NCBI RefSeq assembly: GCF_000373245.1
Contig: NZ_KB890741.1
Span: 62,001 to 126,000 of the forward strand
Reading direction: 5' to 3'
Length of the DNA: 64,000 bases
From: Echinicola pacifica DSM 19836
GTDB lineage: Bacteria > Bacteroidota > Bacteroidia > Cytophagales > Cyclobacteriaceae
The notes under the pieces: generated by a model
The model's database searches: none
Seen by the model: only the letters and a program-made list of their open reading frames with translations
Told to the model about the DNA's origin: nothing
In this document: piece after piece, positions 27,247-35,708 of the stretch
Layout of the letters: every line of letters starts with the position of its first letter
Position numbering within the stretch: the stretch's first letter is position 1
Program-made: the position numbers and the translations under genes

Positions 27247-27804
27247 TTCTAATTGGAGGTTTAGCTTTCTATCATTTAGGGCGCTAAACTTCTAATCAGA
27301 CCTTATCGAAGTAATTTTTTTTTAGAACTCAGGCAGAGGGCTTTTTTTGCCTGGGTTCCATAGTTTAGCCTTACAGGCTGAAATATCATGATTATTCAGC
27401 CTAATGATCTTTTATTTCCATTGGAGGTAAGGTTTTTTGCAGGAGGAATCAAGCTCGATTTTTTTAGGCCTTCTATATTTTATCGCACTATTTTAAATTC
27501 AGTTCTTAAATCCAGTTCCTGGCTGCGGAGTGGTTTTTAGCATATTTCTTTAGAGAACGAAATGATGGCTGTGGAAAATAGCATTATTCTTGAACGTGTT
27601 GTGAGGATAGTGATATGCCTGTGGCTGCTATCTTAGGGAGAAATTATAGACAATTTAAATTCCCCTTTTTTTATTTCCCTCCAAAAAGCTGATTTTTAAA
27701 GAAACGACTCTGGTGTTGTAATGGGGAAGGGTTGAAGGCTGGCTGCTATTATTTATGGAAATTTTCTATATTAGGACTAGTGACAATACAAAAGATATAA
27801 ACCC
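27247..27804. other. Intergenic region after the amidase
   Basis: 558 bases with no convincing ORF. It contains the hairpin at 27252-27295 and a second dyad at about 27325-27360: GAACTCAGGCA / TGCCTGGGTTC, 11 bp with one G-T pair. The loop of this second dyad includes a T-run, so two hairpins flank T-runs in tandem. The rest up to the carboxylase gene shows no promoter match that I would defend. Confidence 0.5.
27252..27295 (+). repeat. 14-bp imperfect hairpin after the amidase gene
   Basis: ATTGGAGGTTTAGC (27252-27265) can pair along its whole length with GCTAAACTTCTAAT (27282-27295), using two G-T pairs and a 16-nt loop. It starts 5 bases after the stop codon. A nine-T run comes only 20 bases later, so it is not a textbook terminator but may end or protect the mRNA. 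Confidence 0.5.
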
Positions 27805-29424
27805 ATGAAAGATTCAAATAAGGAGCAGCATTTGGCGCTGCTGGAGGAGCTGGTAAGAAAGCTAAGCGAAGTAAAGAAGGGCGGCGGCGAAAAGCGTATG
27901 GAGAAAGAGCATGCAAAAGGAAAGCTGACGGTCAGAGAGCGCATAGATTTTTTGATGGATGAGGGGGGGCAGTTTTTGGAGATAGGAGCTTTTGCGGCAG
28001 ATGGCATGTATGAGGAGGAAGGAGGCTGTCCGAGTGCAGGCGTAGTGACGGGTATTGGCCGGGTGAGTGGCCGGATGTGTGTGATCGTGGCCAATGACGC
28101 TACCGTCAAAGCGGGCGCTTGGTTTCCCATGACCGCAAAGAAAAACCTAAGAGCTCAGGAAGTAGCGATGGAGAATAGGCTCCCAATAATCTACCTGGTG
28201 GATAGTGCCGGGGTATTTTTGCCAATGCAAAACGAGATTTTTCCAGATAAAGAGCATTTTGGGAGGCAATTTAGAAACAATGCCAAGATGTCTGCGATGG
28301 GAATCGTGCAGGTAGCTGCTATAATGGGGAGCTGTGTGGCTGGAGGAGCCTACCTGCCCATTATGTCTGATGAGGCATTGATAGTGGATAAGACAGGATC
28401 CATTTTTTTAGCGGGATCTTATCTGGTTAAGGCCGCAATTGGGGAGACCATAGACAATGAAACCTTGGGTGGAGCCACGACACATTGTGAGATCTCCGGG
28501 GTGACTGACCAGAAGTATGAAACAGATCAGGCGTGCCTTGAGGCTATACGGAGGATATTTGAGACTTTAGGAGCTCCAGATCTTGCAGGATTTGACAGGC
28601 AGGAGCCTTCCGAGCCAGCTCTTCCTACTGAGAAAATATTCGAACTGTTTCCAGCCGAGAGGGTGAAGCCTTATGATATGGAGCAGGTATTAGAGACTTT
28701 GGTGGATGCCGGGACCTTCGATGCCTATAAGCCTACTTATGGCCAGACACTAGTCTGTGGCACTGCAAGAATCGATGGCTGGGCAGTGGGTATTATCGCC
28801 AACCAAAGACGGGTGGTTAAGACCAGTAAAGGGGAGTTGCAAATGGGGGGAGTCATCTATTCTGATTCAGCCGATAAAGCCGCCCGCTTCATCATGAACT
28901 GTAATCAGCGGAAAATTCCACTTTTATTCCTCCAAGATGTGAGTGGATTTATGGTGGGAAGTAGGGCTGAGCACGGAGGAATCATCAAGGATGGAGCGAA
29001 GATGGTCAATGCAATGGCCAATTCGGTGGTGCCAAAATTCACCATCATCCTAGGCAACTCCTATGGCGCGGGAAACTACGCCATGTGCGGTAAAGCCTAT
29101 GACCCAAGATTGATCTTCAGCTGGCCTAGCGCCCAGATGGCTGTAATGTCTGGGGCCTCTGCCGCTAAAACTTTATTGCAAATTAAGGTCTCTTCCTTGA
29201 AAAAACAGGGTAAAGTAATCTCCCCCGAAGAGGAAACAAAATTGCTGGATGAAATTACCCAAAAATATAAAGAGGAGCTCAGCCCCTATTATGCCGCCGC
29301 CCGCTTATGGGTAGATGGAGTGATTAATCCTCTGGAAACCAGAAGGATTATATCCATAGGGATAGAAGCAGCGAACCATTCACCCATTACTGAGCGTTTT
29401 AATGTAGGAGTTATACAAACTTGA
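27805..29424 (+). CDS. Acyl-CoA carboxylase, carboxyltransferase (beta) subunit
   Basis: 539 residues, full length. The protein moves carboxyl groups from biotin to a short- or branched-chain acyl-CoA. Two crotonase-like lobes are visible. The N-terminal lobe has KLTVRERIDFLMDEGG, VANDATVKAGAWFPMTAKK, YLVDSAGVFLPMQ and GSCVAGGAYLP. The C-terminal lobe has RIDGWAVGIIANQ, LFLQDVSGFMVGS and GNSYGAGNYAMCG. The ending resembles methylcrotonyl-CoA or acetyl/propionyl-CoA carboxylase beta chains. I lean to methylcrotonyl-CoA or a related branched acyl-CoA, without certainty. No biotin carboxylase subunit is adjacent. Confidence 0.92.
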   Translation: MKDSNKEQHLALLEELVRKLSEVKKGGGEKRMEKEHAKGKLTVRERIDFLMDEGGQFLEIGAFAADGMYEEEGGCPSAGVVTGIGRVSGRMCVIVANDATVKAGAWFPMTAKKNLRAQEVAMENRLPIIYLVDSAGVFLPMQNEIFPDKEHFGRQFRNNAKMSAMGIVQVAAIMGSCVAGGAYLPIMSDEALIVDKTGSIFLAGSYLVKAAIGETIDNETLGGATTHCEISGVTDQKYETDQACLEAIRRIFETLGAPDLAGFDRQEPSEPALPTEKIFELFPAERVKPYDMEQVLETLVDAGTFDAYKPTYGQTLVCGTARIDGWAVGIIANQRRVVKTSKGELQMGGVIYSDSADKAARFIMNCNQRKIPLLFLQDVSGFMVGSRAEHGGIIKDGAKMVNAMANSVVPKFTIILGNSYGAGNYAMCGKAYDPRLIFSWPSAQMAVMSGASAAKTLLQIKVSSLKKQGKVISPEEETKLLDEITQKYKEELSPYYAAARLWVDGVINPLETRRIISIGIEAANHSPITERFNVGVIQT

Positions 29425-29523
29425 TTGTAAATTTGATTGATTTTCGCCTCAAAAAACACCCATTTATAATAAAATTAAAAGGCTTTTGGAGGGAAATACG
29501 GAAGTCGAATACAGATAGATAAT

Positions 29524-30375
29524 ATGGAAAAGCTGAGTGAAAAGGAGCTACATGCGCTGGTGTCTCTTCTCGATGATACAGATAGAGAAGTGAAGGATCA
29601 TGTGAAAGGGAAAATCATATCTATGGGAAATGATGTTATTCCTTTTTTAGAGCAGAAGTGGGAGAATAGTTTTAACCCTGACTTACAGAGAGAAATTGAA
29701 GAGCTTGTGCATGAGCTTCAGTATAGCTTACTGAAAGAGCGCTTGGAGCAGTGGCTGCTGTCTGAGGATAGGGATTTGCTTCAAGGATTATGGATTCTAA
29801 ATACCTATCAATACCCCGATCTGGAATTTGAGACGATCAATGCAGAGATGAATCAGATCTATTTTGAGGTGTGGACGGCCTTTGATCAGAACCTTACCGC
29901 CTTTGATCAGGTAAGACAAATCAATAACGTCCTTTTTAACCAGCTGAGGTTTTCGGCGAATACCAAGAATTTTCATTCTCCAGGTAATAGTATGATCAGT
30001 AATGTGCTGGACACCCGAAGAGGAAATCCCATTTCGCTCTGTGCTATTTATTATTTGGTTGCTCAGAAGTTAGGCCTACCGGTATATGGGGTGAATCTCC
30101 CCAACCTATTTGTGCTCACCTATAAATCCGCTGAGACCACTATTTATATCAATGCCTTCAACAAGGGCTTGATCTTTAGCCGTCAGGATATTAATAATTA
30201 CCTTCAGCACTTGAAGATAGAGCCCAGAGATGAGTTTTTTGAGCCTTGCAGCAATTTGGATATTGTGAAGCGGACCTTACGAAATCTAATCGTGGCATTT
30301 GAAAAACTTGGGGAGCCACATAAAGTGGAGGAAGTCCGAGAATTATTGGCTATTCTTGAGCCGCCAATGTATTGA
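29524..30375 (+). CDS. SirB1-like transglutaminase-fold protein
   Basis: 283 residues. An N-terminal alpha-helical region (about 1-90) precedes a transglutaminase-like core_2 domain with LRFSANTKNFHSPGNSMISN, then VLDTRRGNPISLCAIYYLVAQK and GLPVYGVNLPNLFVLTY. The Cys in SLCAI and the later His/Asn positions would form the papain-like triad, though the third position is hard to place. Proteins of this type (SirB1/YchA) are widespread and of unknown function, often with tetratricopeptide tails. Convergent with the phosphopantetheinyl transferase gene. Confidence 0.8.
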   Translation: MEKLSEKELHALVSLLDDTDREVKDHVKGKIISMGNDVIPFLEQKWENSFNPDLQREIEELVHELQYSLLKERLEQWLLSEDRDLLQGLWILNTYQYPDLEFETINAEMNQIYFEVWTAFDQNLTAFDQVRQINNVLFNQLRFSANTKNFHSPGNSMISNVLDTRRGNPISLCAIYYLVAQKLGLPVYGVNLPNLFVLTYKSAETTIYINAFNKGLIFSRQDINNYLQHLKIEPRDEFFEPCSNLDIVKRTLRNLIVAFEKLGEPHKVEEVRELLAILEPPMY

Positions 30376-30399
30376 TAAGGCCGTTGAGGCTAGTCGGTA

Positions 30400-31029
30400 T
30401 TACCAGATGGTATAGGTGAGCACGAGGTCCTTTTCTTGCTCCACCTTCACCGCATAATAGTGATCGGCAAATTCGGTGTGATAGATTTTTCCTTTGACCA
30501 CCTTATCCTCTGCGCAGAAGGGCGAAAGGAGGATGTTTTGGCGTAGGCTAATTCCCTTTCGACCTTGGCATTTGAAGATTGACTCCTTAGCCGACCAGGC
30601 GATAGTATAAAGTAAAGGATCATTATTGAGAAAATCCATCTCGGATGGGTCCAGGAATTTGGGTCCCAGGCGTACCACTTTCTCTTTGATATAATCAATA
30701 TCTATACCCACGGGCATTTCCTTATGAAAAATTGCTGCTGCTAAGCCCTGAGTATGGGTGAGAGAGACATTGCCATAATTATTCATCGGGTAAGATTTGC
30801 CATGTTCATCCTTATAGAAGCCTGGGTAATCCAGGTTTATGGCATCTAGCGCCGCTTTTATAGCGATTCGTGCTCCTTTCCATTCTTTCTTCTTGTCAGG
30901 ATGACTGATATTGGCGAAGGAAAGTTTTTCCCGGAAACTTAGGAAATCTACGGGCTTATTTTCCTCCTCATCAATATTCTTAATGGCCAAAGCAGATAAA
31001 GGACTTATTTTTTCTATTTTTGCTAGCAT
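30400..31029 (-). CDS. 4'-phosphopantetheinyl transferase superfamily protein
   Basis: 209 residues, Sfp-type length. The two magnesium/CoA motifs are present: VGIDIDYIKEKVVRL at about residue 105 and WSAKESIFKCQGRKGI at about residue 148. The family loads phosphopantetheine onto carrier proteins. With no polyketide or peptide synthetase in the window, the likely client is fatty acid or flexirubin-type synthesis elsewhere in the genome, which is inference. The gene stands alone between two plus-strand genes and diverges from the WD40 gene, sharing about 40 bases of upstream DNA. Confidence 0.88.
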   Translation of the reverse strand: MLAKIEKISPLSALAIKNIDEEENKPVDFLSFREKLSFANISHPDKKKEWKGARIAIKAALDAINLDYPGFYKDEHGKSYPMNNYGNVSLTHTQGLAAAIFHKEMPVGIDIDYIKEKVVRLGPKFLDPSEMDFLNNDPLLYTIAWSAKESIFKCQGRKGISLRQNILLSPFCAEDKVVKGKIYHTEFADHYYAVKVEQEKDLVLTYTIW

Positions 31030-31069
31030 ACAGCAGGCGAGGAGTGATGTTTGATTATTGTTGCAATAT

Positions 31070-31990
31070 ATGTCAAAAATTCAAGTAAATAAACTAAATA
31101 CCCTTACCGGTCATAATGACAGCGTTTATGCGCTGGTAGAAGGTGCAAATCCTAGGTATTTTTACACAGGAGCTGGTGATGGATTGGTGGTACAGTGGGA
31201 TTTGGACCAGCCCAAAGACGGAAAATTAATTGCTAAATTACCCCATTCCGTATATGCATTGGAGGTGAATATAGAGAATAACCTCTTATTTATAGGGCAT
31301 AACTATGAGGGTGTGCATGTGATCGACCTTAATACCAATCAGGAAATCTGGTCACTGAAGATTACCGATGAGGCTATTTTTGATATCAAGACTTTTGGAA
31401 ATAAAGCCTTTGTGGCGACGGGAAGTGGGATGATCATCGTTCTGGATATTCAGGAGCGTTCGGTAATAAAGCATCTCAAAATAGGAGAGAAGAATATTAG
31501 AGTGATGGATATCAATCCTCTCCAGCATCATCTAGCAGTGGGAGCGAGTGATCATTCTGTCAAAATTTTTGATCTGCGGAATTATCAGGCGCTTAGCCAT
31601 ATGGATGACCATACCAATTCGGTATTTGCCCTGCGGTATTCCCCCGATGGAGAGACGCTGATTACTGGTGGTCGTGATGCTCACCTGAAAGTTTGGTCCA
31701 GCGCTACATACCAGCTGCAAAAAGACATCGTTGCTCATATGTTTGCGATCAACTATCTCGACTTTCGGGAAGATGGCAGATATTTTGTAACTTGTAGTAT
31801 GGACAAATCCATCAAACTGTGGGATTCTGCAAGCTTTGAGCTCTTGAAGGTGATTGATAAGTCCAGACATGCCGGTCATGGTACCTCCGTCAATAAGGTG
31901 ATTTGGAGTCGCTATAATCAGCAGGTCATTGCCATAAGTGATGATCGGACCATTTCTATCTGGGAGATCGATCTGGACCAAATGCATTAA
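31070..31990 (+). CDS. WD40-repeat protein
   Basis: 306 residues from ATG 31070; an in-frame start at 31058 would add only four residues. About seven WD40 blades are visible, for example LTGHNDSVYALVEG, GDGLVVQWDLD, ASDHSVKIFDLRNYQ, DDHTNSVFALRYSPDGETLITGGRDAHLKVW and CSMDKSIKLWDSASF. No signal peptide, so a cytosolic beta-propeller scaffold. Such single-propeller proteins are common in Cytophagales and no partner is known. It is followed after 37 bases by the DivIVA-domain gene. Confidence 0.85.
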   Translation: MSKIQVNKLNTLTGHNDSVYALVEGANPRYFYTGAGDGLVVQWDLDQPKDGKLIAKLPHSVYALEVNIENNLLFIGHNYEGVHVIDLNTNQEIWSLKITDEAIFDIKTFGNKAFVATGSGMIIVLDIQERSVIKHLKIGEKNIRVMDINPLQHHLAVGASDHSVKIFDLRNYQALSHMDDHTNSVFALRYSPDGETLITGGRDAHLKVWSSATYQLQKDIVAHMFAINYLDFREDGRYFVTCSMDKSIKLWDSASFELLKVIDKSRHAGHGTSVNKVIWSRYNQQVIAISDDRTISIWEIDLDQMH

Positions 31991-32027
31991 CCATTCCAAC
32001 TATTAGGCATTAGAAAATTTAAGTTAT

Positions 32028-32957
32028 ATGAAAATAACACCCTTAGAAATACGCCAGAAAACATTTGAAAAAATCTTTCGGGGATATGATAAAGATGAAG
32101 TGAATTCTTTTTTAGTGACTCTCTCTCAGGAATGGGAGCGGGAAATGGATGAAAAAAGGGAGCTGAAAATCAAACTGGAACAGGTACAAAAGGAATCTGC
32201 CAAATTGAGAGAAGTGGAAGACTCTCTCTTCAGAACCCTCAAAGCGGCTGAAGATACTGGTGCCAGCATCATCGAACAGGCCAATAAAACAGCCGAGCTT
32301 ATTCTAAAAGAAGCTCAGATGAATGCCGATGCCATCCAAGCTGAATCAAAAAATAATTCCCGCAATATCGTAGATGAAGCGGAAACCAAGGCGAAGGGGA
32401 TCATTGAAGATTTGAAGGAAGACGTGAAGGTGTTGGTGGATAATTATGAAGCGTTGCTTTCTCAAAGGGAGATGCTCGTGCGTAATCTAAAGAAAATGGC
32501 CAGCGAAAGCCTTGACAATATCAGCCAGTCTCAGGATGATTTTAAGCGTATTGATATGGATGTGCACCATAAAGCAGTGAAGGACCTTAACCGTCAATCT
32601 TCCTCCTTTGCTCCTGAGCAGGCATCACGCCAGCCCAAAGAAAGGTCGCATACTTTTGTAATTGAAAATAAAAAAGCGGAATCGGAGCCTTCAGAACATG
32701 AATCTCCAGCAGCGGAGCTTGCTGAACCTATCCCTAGCGCAAGCCCGGTAGAGTCTTCACTGGTTATAGATTTGAGGGAGGAAGAAACTCCGAAGATACC
32801 AGAGGTGAAAGTGGAGGAAAGCTCCCCTGCACCAGAGCCAGAGCCAGAGCCGATCATGGAAAAGGCAGAGCCGAAAGCCACCGAGGTGCCCAAACCCAAA
32901 GAGGATCTGCCAGCTAGCAAAAAGAGTTCGGGTTCGTTTTTTGATCAATTTGACTGA
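32028..32957 (+). CDS. DivIVA-domain coiled-coil protein
   Basis: 309 residues. The N-terminus matches the DivIVA/GpsB membrane-sensing domain (KITPLEIRQKTFEKIFRGYD, then DEVNSFL). A continuous coiled coil covers about residues 35-170. The last third is a disordered tail rich in Pro, Glu and Ser, with a short EPEPEPEP run. DivIVA proteins mark curved membranes and organise growth or division in Gram-positives; the role of Bacteroidota versions is not established. folB starts 2 bases after the stop, so the two genes share a transcript. Confidence 0.85.
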   Translation: MKITPLEIRQKTFEKIFRGYDKDEVNSFLVTLSQEWEREMDEKRELKIKLEQVQKESAKLREVEDSLFRTLKAAEDTGASIIEQANKTAELILKEAQMNADAIQAESKNNSRNIVDEAETKAKGIIEDLKEDVKVLVDNYEALLSQREMLVRNLKKMASESLDNISQSQDDFKRIDMDVHHKAVKDLNRQSSSFAPEQASRQPKERSHTFVIENKKAESEPSEHESPAAELAEPIPSASPVESSLVIDLREEETPKIPEVKVEESSPAPEPEPEPIMEKAEPKATEVPKPKEDLPASKKSSGSFFDQFD

Positions 32958-32959
32958 AA

Positions 32960-33325
32960 ATGGGGAAAGTATCGCTTGAGGGAATAGAATTTCATGCATT
33001 TCATGGGGTATATAGTGAGGAGAAGAAGCTTGGAAACCGCTTTACGGTGGATATCCACGTAGAGACTGACTTTAAAAAAGCCATGCTCGAGGATAAGCTG
33101 GATGACACTGTTGACTACAGTCGCCTGTACCAAATAGCCAAGGCGCATATGCAGGAGCCTGTAAAACTGCTAGAGCATCTAGGGCATAGGATCGTTCAGG
33201 ATATTTTGGCGTCTTACCCGGGGCTTCCCAAGGTGCAGATTACTATCAAAAAACACAATCCAGCTTTGGGAGGTGTGGTGAATTTTTCGGTAGTTACCGT
33301 TTCCTACCCAGAAGATTATAGATAA
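32960..33325 (+). CDS. folB: Dihydroneopterin aldolase
   Basis: 121 residues, usual length. Cleaves dihydroneopterin to 6-hydroxymethyl-dihydropterin and glycolaldehyde in folate synthesis. Typical segments: LEGIEFHAFHGVYSEEKKLG near the N-terminus, VDYSRLYQIAK, LLEHLGHRI and VQITIKKHNPALGG, with the catalytic Lys in the last motif. Its stop codon directly abuts the GTG of the next gene. Confidence 0.93.
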   Translation: MGKVSLEGIEFHAFHGVYSEEKKLGNRFTVDIHVETDFKKAMLEDKLDDTVDYSRLYQIAKAHMQEPVKLLEHLGHRIVQDILASYPGLPKVQITIKKHNPALGGVVNFSVVTVSYPEDYR

Positions 33326-33787
33326 GTGTACACAAGAGCTGAAATCACAAAGACCAAGACTGATTTTTGGACCACTTTTGGCCAATATATGAAGCCGGTA
33401 CCTTCTGCCGAAGGGCTTAAGGTAAATTGGCAGAATTATAAAACACACGTTCCTCAGGTGTTTTTTCGCATGAAAGCAGAGCGTGATTTTGCCTCCATAG
33501 GTATAGAGATCAATTTTAAGGATCTGGAGATGCAGGAGCTGGTTTTTGAGCAGTTCCAAACCTTCAAAAAACTGCTCGAAGGTGCACTTGGAGAGGAATG
33601 GCAATGGTCCCTTCATAGTACAGATGACTATGGCAAGGTCACTTCCAAAATCCAGAAGACCCTACCCAATGTCAATGTGATGGAGCAGGAAGATTGGAGT
33701 GAAATCATTTCCTTTTTGAAGCCTCGGATCATTGCCCTGGATGAGTTTTGGTCCAATGTCAGGCCCGCATTTGAAGGCTTTTTATAG
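33326..33787 (+). CDS. DUF4268-type protein
   Basis: 153 residues, read from a GTG that immediately follows the folB TAA, so translational coupling is likely. The sequence is rich in Trp and Phe (DFWTTFGQYMKPVPSAEGLKVNW, split across residues 13-35) and fits the small DUF4268 family of unknown function. This fold is sometimes linked to nuclease-like proteins, but no catalytic motif is visible. The 3' end overlaps the convergent DUF6265-like gene by 6 bases. Confidence 0.7.
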   Translation: MYTRAEITKTKTDFWTTFGQYMKPVPSAEGLKVNWQNYKTHVPQVFFRMKAERDFASIGIEINFKDLEMQELVFEQFQTFKKLLEGALGEEWQWSLHSTDDYGKVTSKIQKTLPNVNVMEQEDWSEIISFLKPRIIALDEFWSNVRPAFEGFL

Positions 33788-34282
33788 GCTATTGAGCGAA
33801 TAGTTAAAGGTTTCTATAGAGGAATTGCCTTCATGCTCAATGATTAATTGCAGGGTCATTTGATCATCTTCCCGAGAAATAGTCAAGCCATCGAAATAAG
33901 CCGTCTTTCCCTGAATCTTGATAAGTTTAAATTCTTCCCACCGATCTTTTTCTTCCCAAGGGGAATAGTCCTCACCATAATGTTTGAGCTTCAAATATAG
34001 CCGACCCTCTGCATCATTGGTTAAGGCCATATATTCGGTGAATATCAATTCGCCTTCACTAAAAAATCTAAAGATGCCATTCATATGGCCTTCTTTTTCG
34101 GGTAGCCATATTTCTTCACAAAATCCCCCAAGCCCTTCTCCTTCCCAGTAGCCTGTCATCCAATTAAGTTCAGCCACTGCTGCTACTGAAGAAGGCTCGT
34201 TTTCGACCAATTGCAGGACTTCCTGAGCTCTAAGCGTGGTACAAGCCAAAAGGTACAGGAGAATGGATAAGGTGGTTTTCAT
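33782..34282 (-). CDS. Exported DUF6265-like protein
   Basis: 166 residues. Signal peptide (about 1-19, CTTLRAQE). The mature part has the family pattern LNWMTGYWEGEGLGGFCEEIW, near residue 40, and MNGIFRFFSEGELIFTEYMAL. It looks like a lipocalin-like beta fold of unknown ligand. Downstream of the A-type Fe-S carrier homologue by 9 bases on the same strand, so probably co-transcribed. Confidence 0.75.
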   Translation of the reverse strand: MKTTLSILLYLLACTTLRAQEVLQLVENEPSSVAAVAELNWMTGYWEGEGLGGFCEEIWLPEKEGHMNGIFRFFSEGELIFTEYMALTNDAEGRLYLKLKHYGEDYSPWEEKDRWEEFKLIKIQGKTAYFDGLTISREDDQMTLQLIIEHEGNSSIETFNYSLNSL

Positions 34283-34291
34283 AGCATCTAC

Positions 34292-34618
34292 TTAGGTGGC
34301 TGGGTCTAAATCATGTCGCTTAGGAATGTCTGGATTGACAAAGGTGAAGCCTCTAGCGTCATCCCCTTCATAAAAATCAATCTGCATGCCCATTAGAAAC
34401 ATCACATGCCGTTTCTCGATCAGCACTGGGATTCCTTCCAACTGAAAGGATTCATCTCCTTCTTTATTAAGGTCAAAACCCAGTGCGTAAGACATGCCGC
34501 CACAACCTCCTCCTTTTACCCCGACCCTTAAGGCGTAATCTGTTGGGATATTCTTATGAGTCATGATATTTCTGATCTCCTCCTGCGCTTTTTCAGTTAT
34601 CGTAATAGGTATTAGCAT
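34292..34618 (-). CDS. HesB/IscA-family protein lacking the C-terminal CxC
   Basis: 108 residues with the full HesB fold: TITEKAQEEIRNIM, RVGVKGGGCGGMSYALGFD, and GFTFVNPDIP. The first cluster-ligand cysteine is kept (GGGCGG, residue 39). The two C-terminal cysteines of A-type carriers (CGCG) are absent and the protein ends KRHDLDPAT. A canonical copy sits at 47274-47600, so this one is a paralogue that probably cannot hold a cluster in the usual way. Likely co-transcribed with the exported DUF6265-like gene, and divergent from the gene at 34720. Confidence 0.85.
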   Translation of the reverse strand: MLIPITITEKAQEEIRNIMTHKNIPTDYALRVGVKGGGCGGMSYALGFDLNKEGDESFQLEGIPVLIEKRHVMFLMGMQIDFYEGDDARGFTFVNPDIPKRHDLDPAT

Positions 34619-34719
34619 AAAATCTAAATGTTCAAGGCACGATTATAGTTCAAAAATAATCATAAATAGGCAACTTGTCTTTGATATATTTGTGATATTC
34701 GGGATTAAAATACAAACTG

Positions 34720-35241
34720 ATGGAATACATTTTTGCTCTATTGAAGATTGTTTTGCCAGCTGGGCTGGTCATTTACGCCATGTATTTGGTGATTATATCT
34801 TTTATTCGAAAAGAAAGAGAGGATCGATTAATAGATTTCAAAACGCAGAATACCAAGGTAGTAATCCCCCTTAAACTTCAAGCAGGGGAGCGACTTTGTT
34901 TATTATTAGAAAGAATCAGCCCCAATAATTTGGTGCGTAGGTTAAATGATCCTACCTATACCGCTGGCGAGCTGCACGGCCTTTTATTGCAGGAAGTAAG
35001 AAATGAGTTCAATCATAATTTCTCGCAGCAACTTTACTTTTCCGATGAAACCTGGGAAAGTATTCGTAATGCCGTGGAAGAAGTGATCTCCCTCATCAAC
35101 TCGGCCATGCAAGATGTAAGCGTCGATGATAAATCAGTGGTTTTGGCAAAGAAGGTTTTTCAATTGTCACTTGGCAGAAAAAATGACGGCATATCATTTG
35201 CTTTGACTAAAGTGAAGGATGAAATTAGATTTTACTTGTAA
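34720..35241 (+). CDS. Conserved membrane-anchored hypothetical protein (DUF7935-like)
   Basis: 173 residues. One N-terminal transmembrane helix (about residues 6-29) and a cytoplasmic alpha-helical domain with IPLKLQAGERLCLLLERISP, the pattern I associate with a Bacteroidota-specific family of unknown function. TATATTTG at 34685-34692 is a plausible -7 element. First of four closely spaced genes (gaps 16 and 34 bases, then a 1-base overlap). Confidence 0.7.
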   Translation: MEYIFALLKIVLPAGLVIYAMYLVIISFIRKEREDRLIDFKTQNTKVVIPLKLQAGERLCLLLERISPNNLVRRLNDPTYTAGELHGLLLQEVRNEFNHNFSQQLYFSDETWESIRNAVEEVISLINSAMQDVSVDDKSVVLAKKVFQLSLGRKNDGISFALTKVKDEIRFYL

Positions 35242-35257
35242 GCTATAATAACCAACC

Positions 35258-35674
35258 ATGGAAAATACAAGCAACGAACATAAGACCCTGATCGGAAAGG
35301 TAAAGCGGAACTATCAGGGAAAGGCGGAAAAGATCGCCAAAAGTAAAGAGAAAATACATGAATTACTGGAAAGGGTGGGCTCAAAAATCCATCTTTTGGC
35401 TGATAATCCCACCGTCAAAGAGGCCAAAATGTACCTGGACGTGGTGGTAAGAATGATCCGAGCCTATCAGCGAAATGAATATCGAGCCTTTAGCTCCAAA
35501 TCGTTGATTTTATTGGTGGTAGGTCTGCTTTATTTTGTGATGCCCTTTGATATAATCCCTGACTTTATTGCGGGCTTGGGCTATGTCGATGACCTGTCGG
35601 TCCTGCTGGCTATCACCAAGAGCATGCAATCCGACATTGAAGCTTTTTTGGATTGGGAACGAACAAAAGTTTGA
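35258..35674 (+). CDS. YkvA-type DUF1232 membrane protein
   Basis: 138 residues. A basic helical N-terminal half is followed by the DUF1232 core (about residues 80-125): LILLVVGLLYFVMPFDIIPD, then FIAGLGYVDDLSVLLAI. The PFDxIPD and DD residues are the family signature. Membrane-associated and of unknown biochemical role. Second gene of the 34720-37045 operon. Confidence 0.82.
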   Translation: MENTSNEHKTLIGKVKRNYQGKAEKIAKSKEKIHELLERVGSKIHLLADNPTVKEAKMYLDVVVRMIRAYQRNEYRAFSSKSLILLVVGLLYFVMPFDIIPDFIAGLGYVDDLSVLLAITKSMQSDIEAFLDWERTKV

Positions 35675-35708
35675 TTCTTACCGTTAATCCGAAAAATATA
35701 ACTTAATT

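Noticed and set aside
32820-32860. Repetitive GAGCCA units in the DivIVA-like gene as a DNA repeat element
   Set aside because: It simply encodes a short Glu-Pro run within a disordered tail, in frame, with no copies elsewhere.
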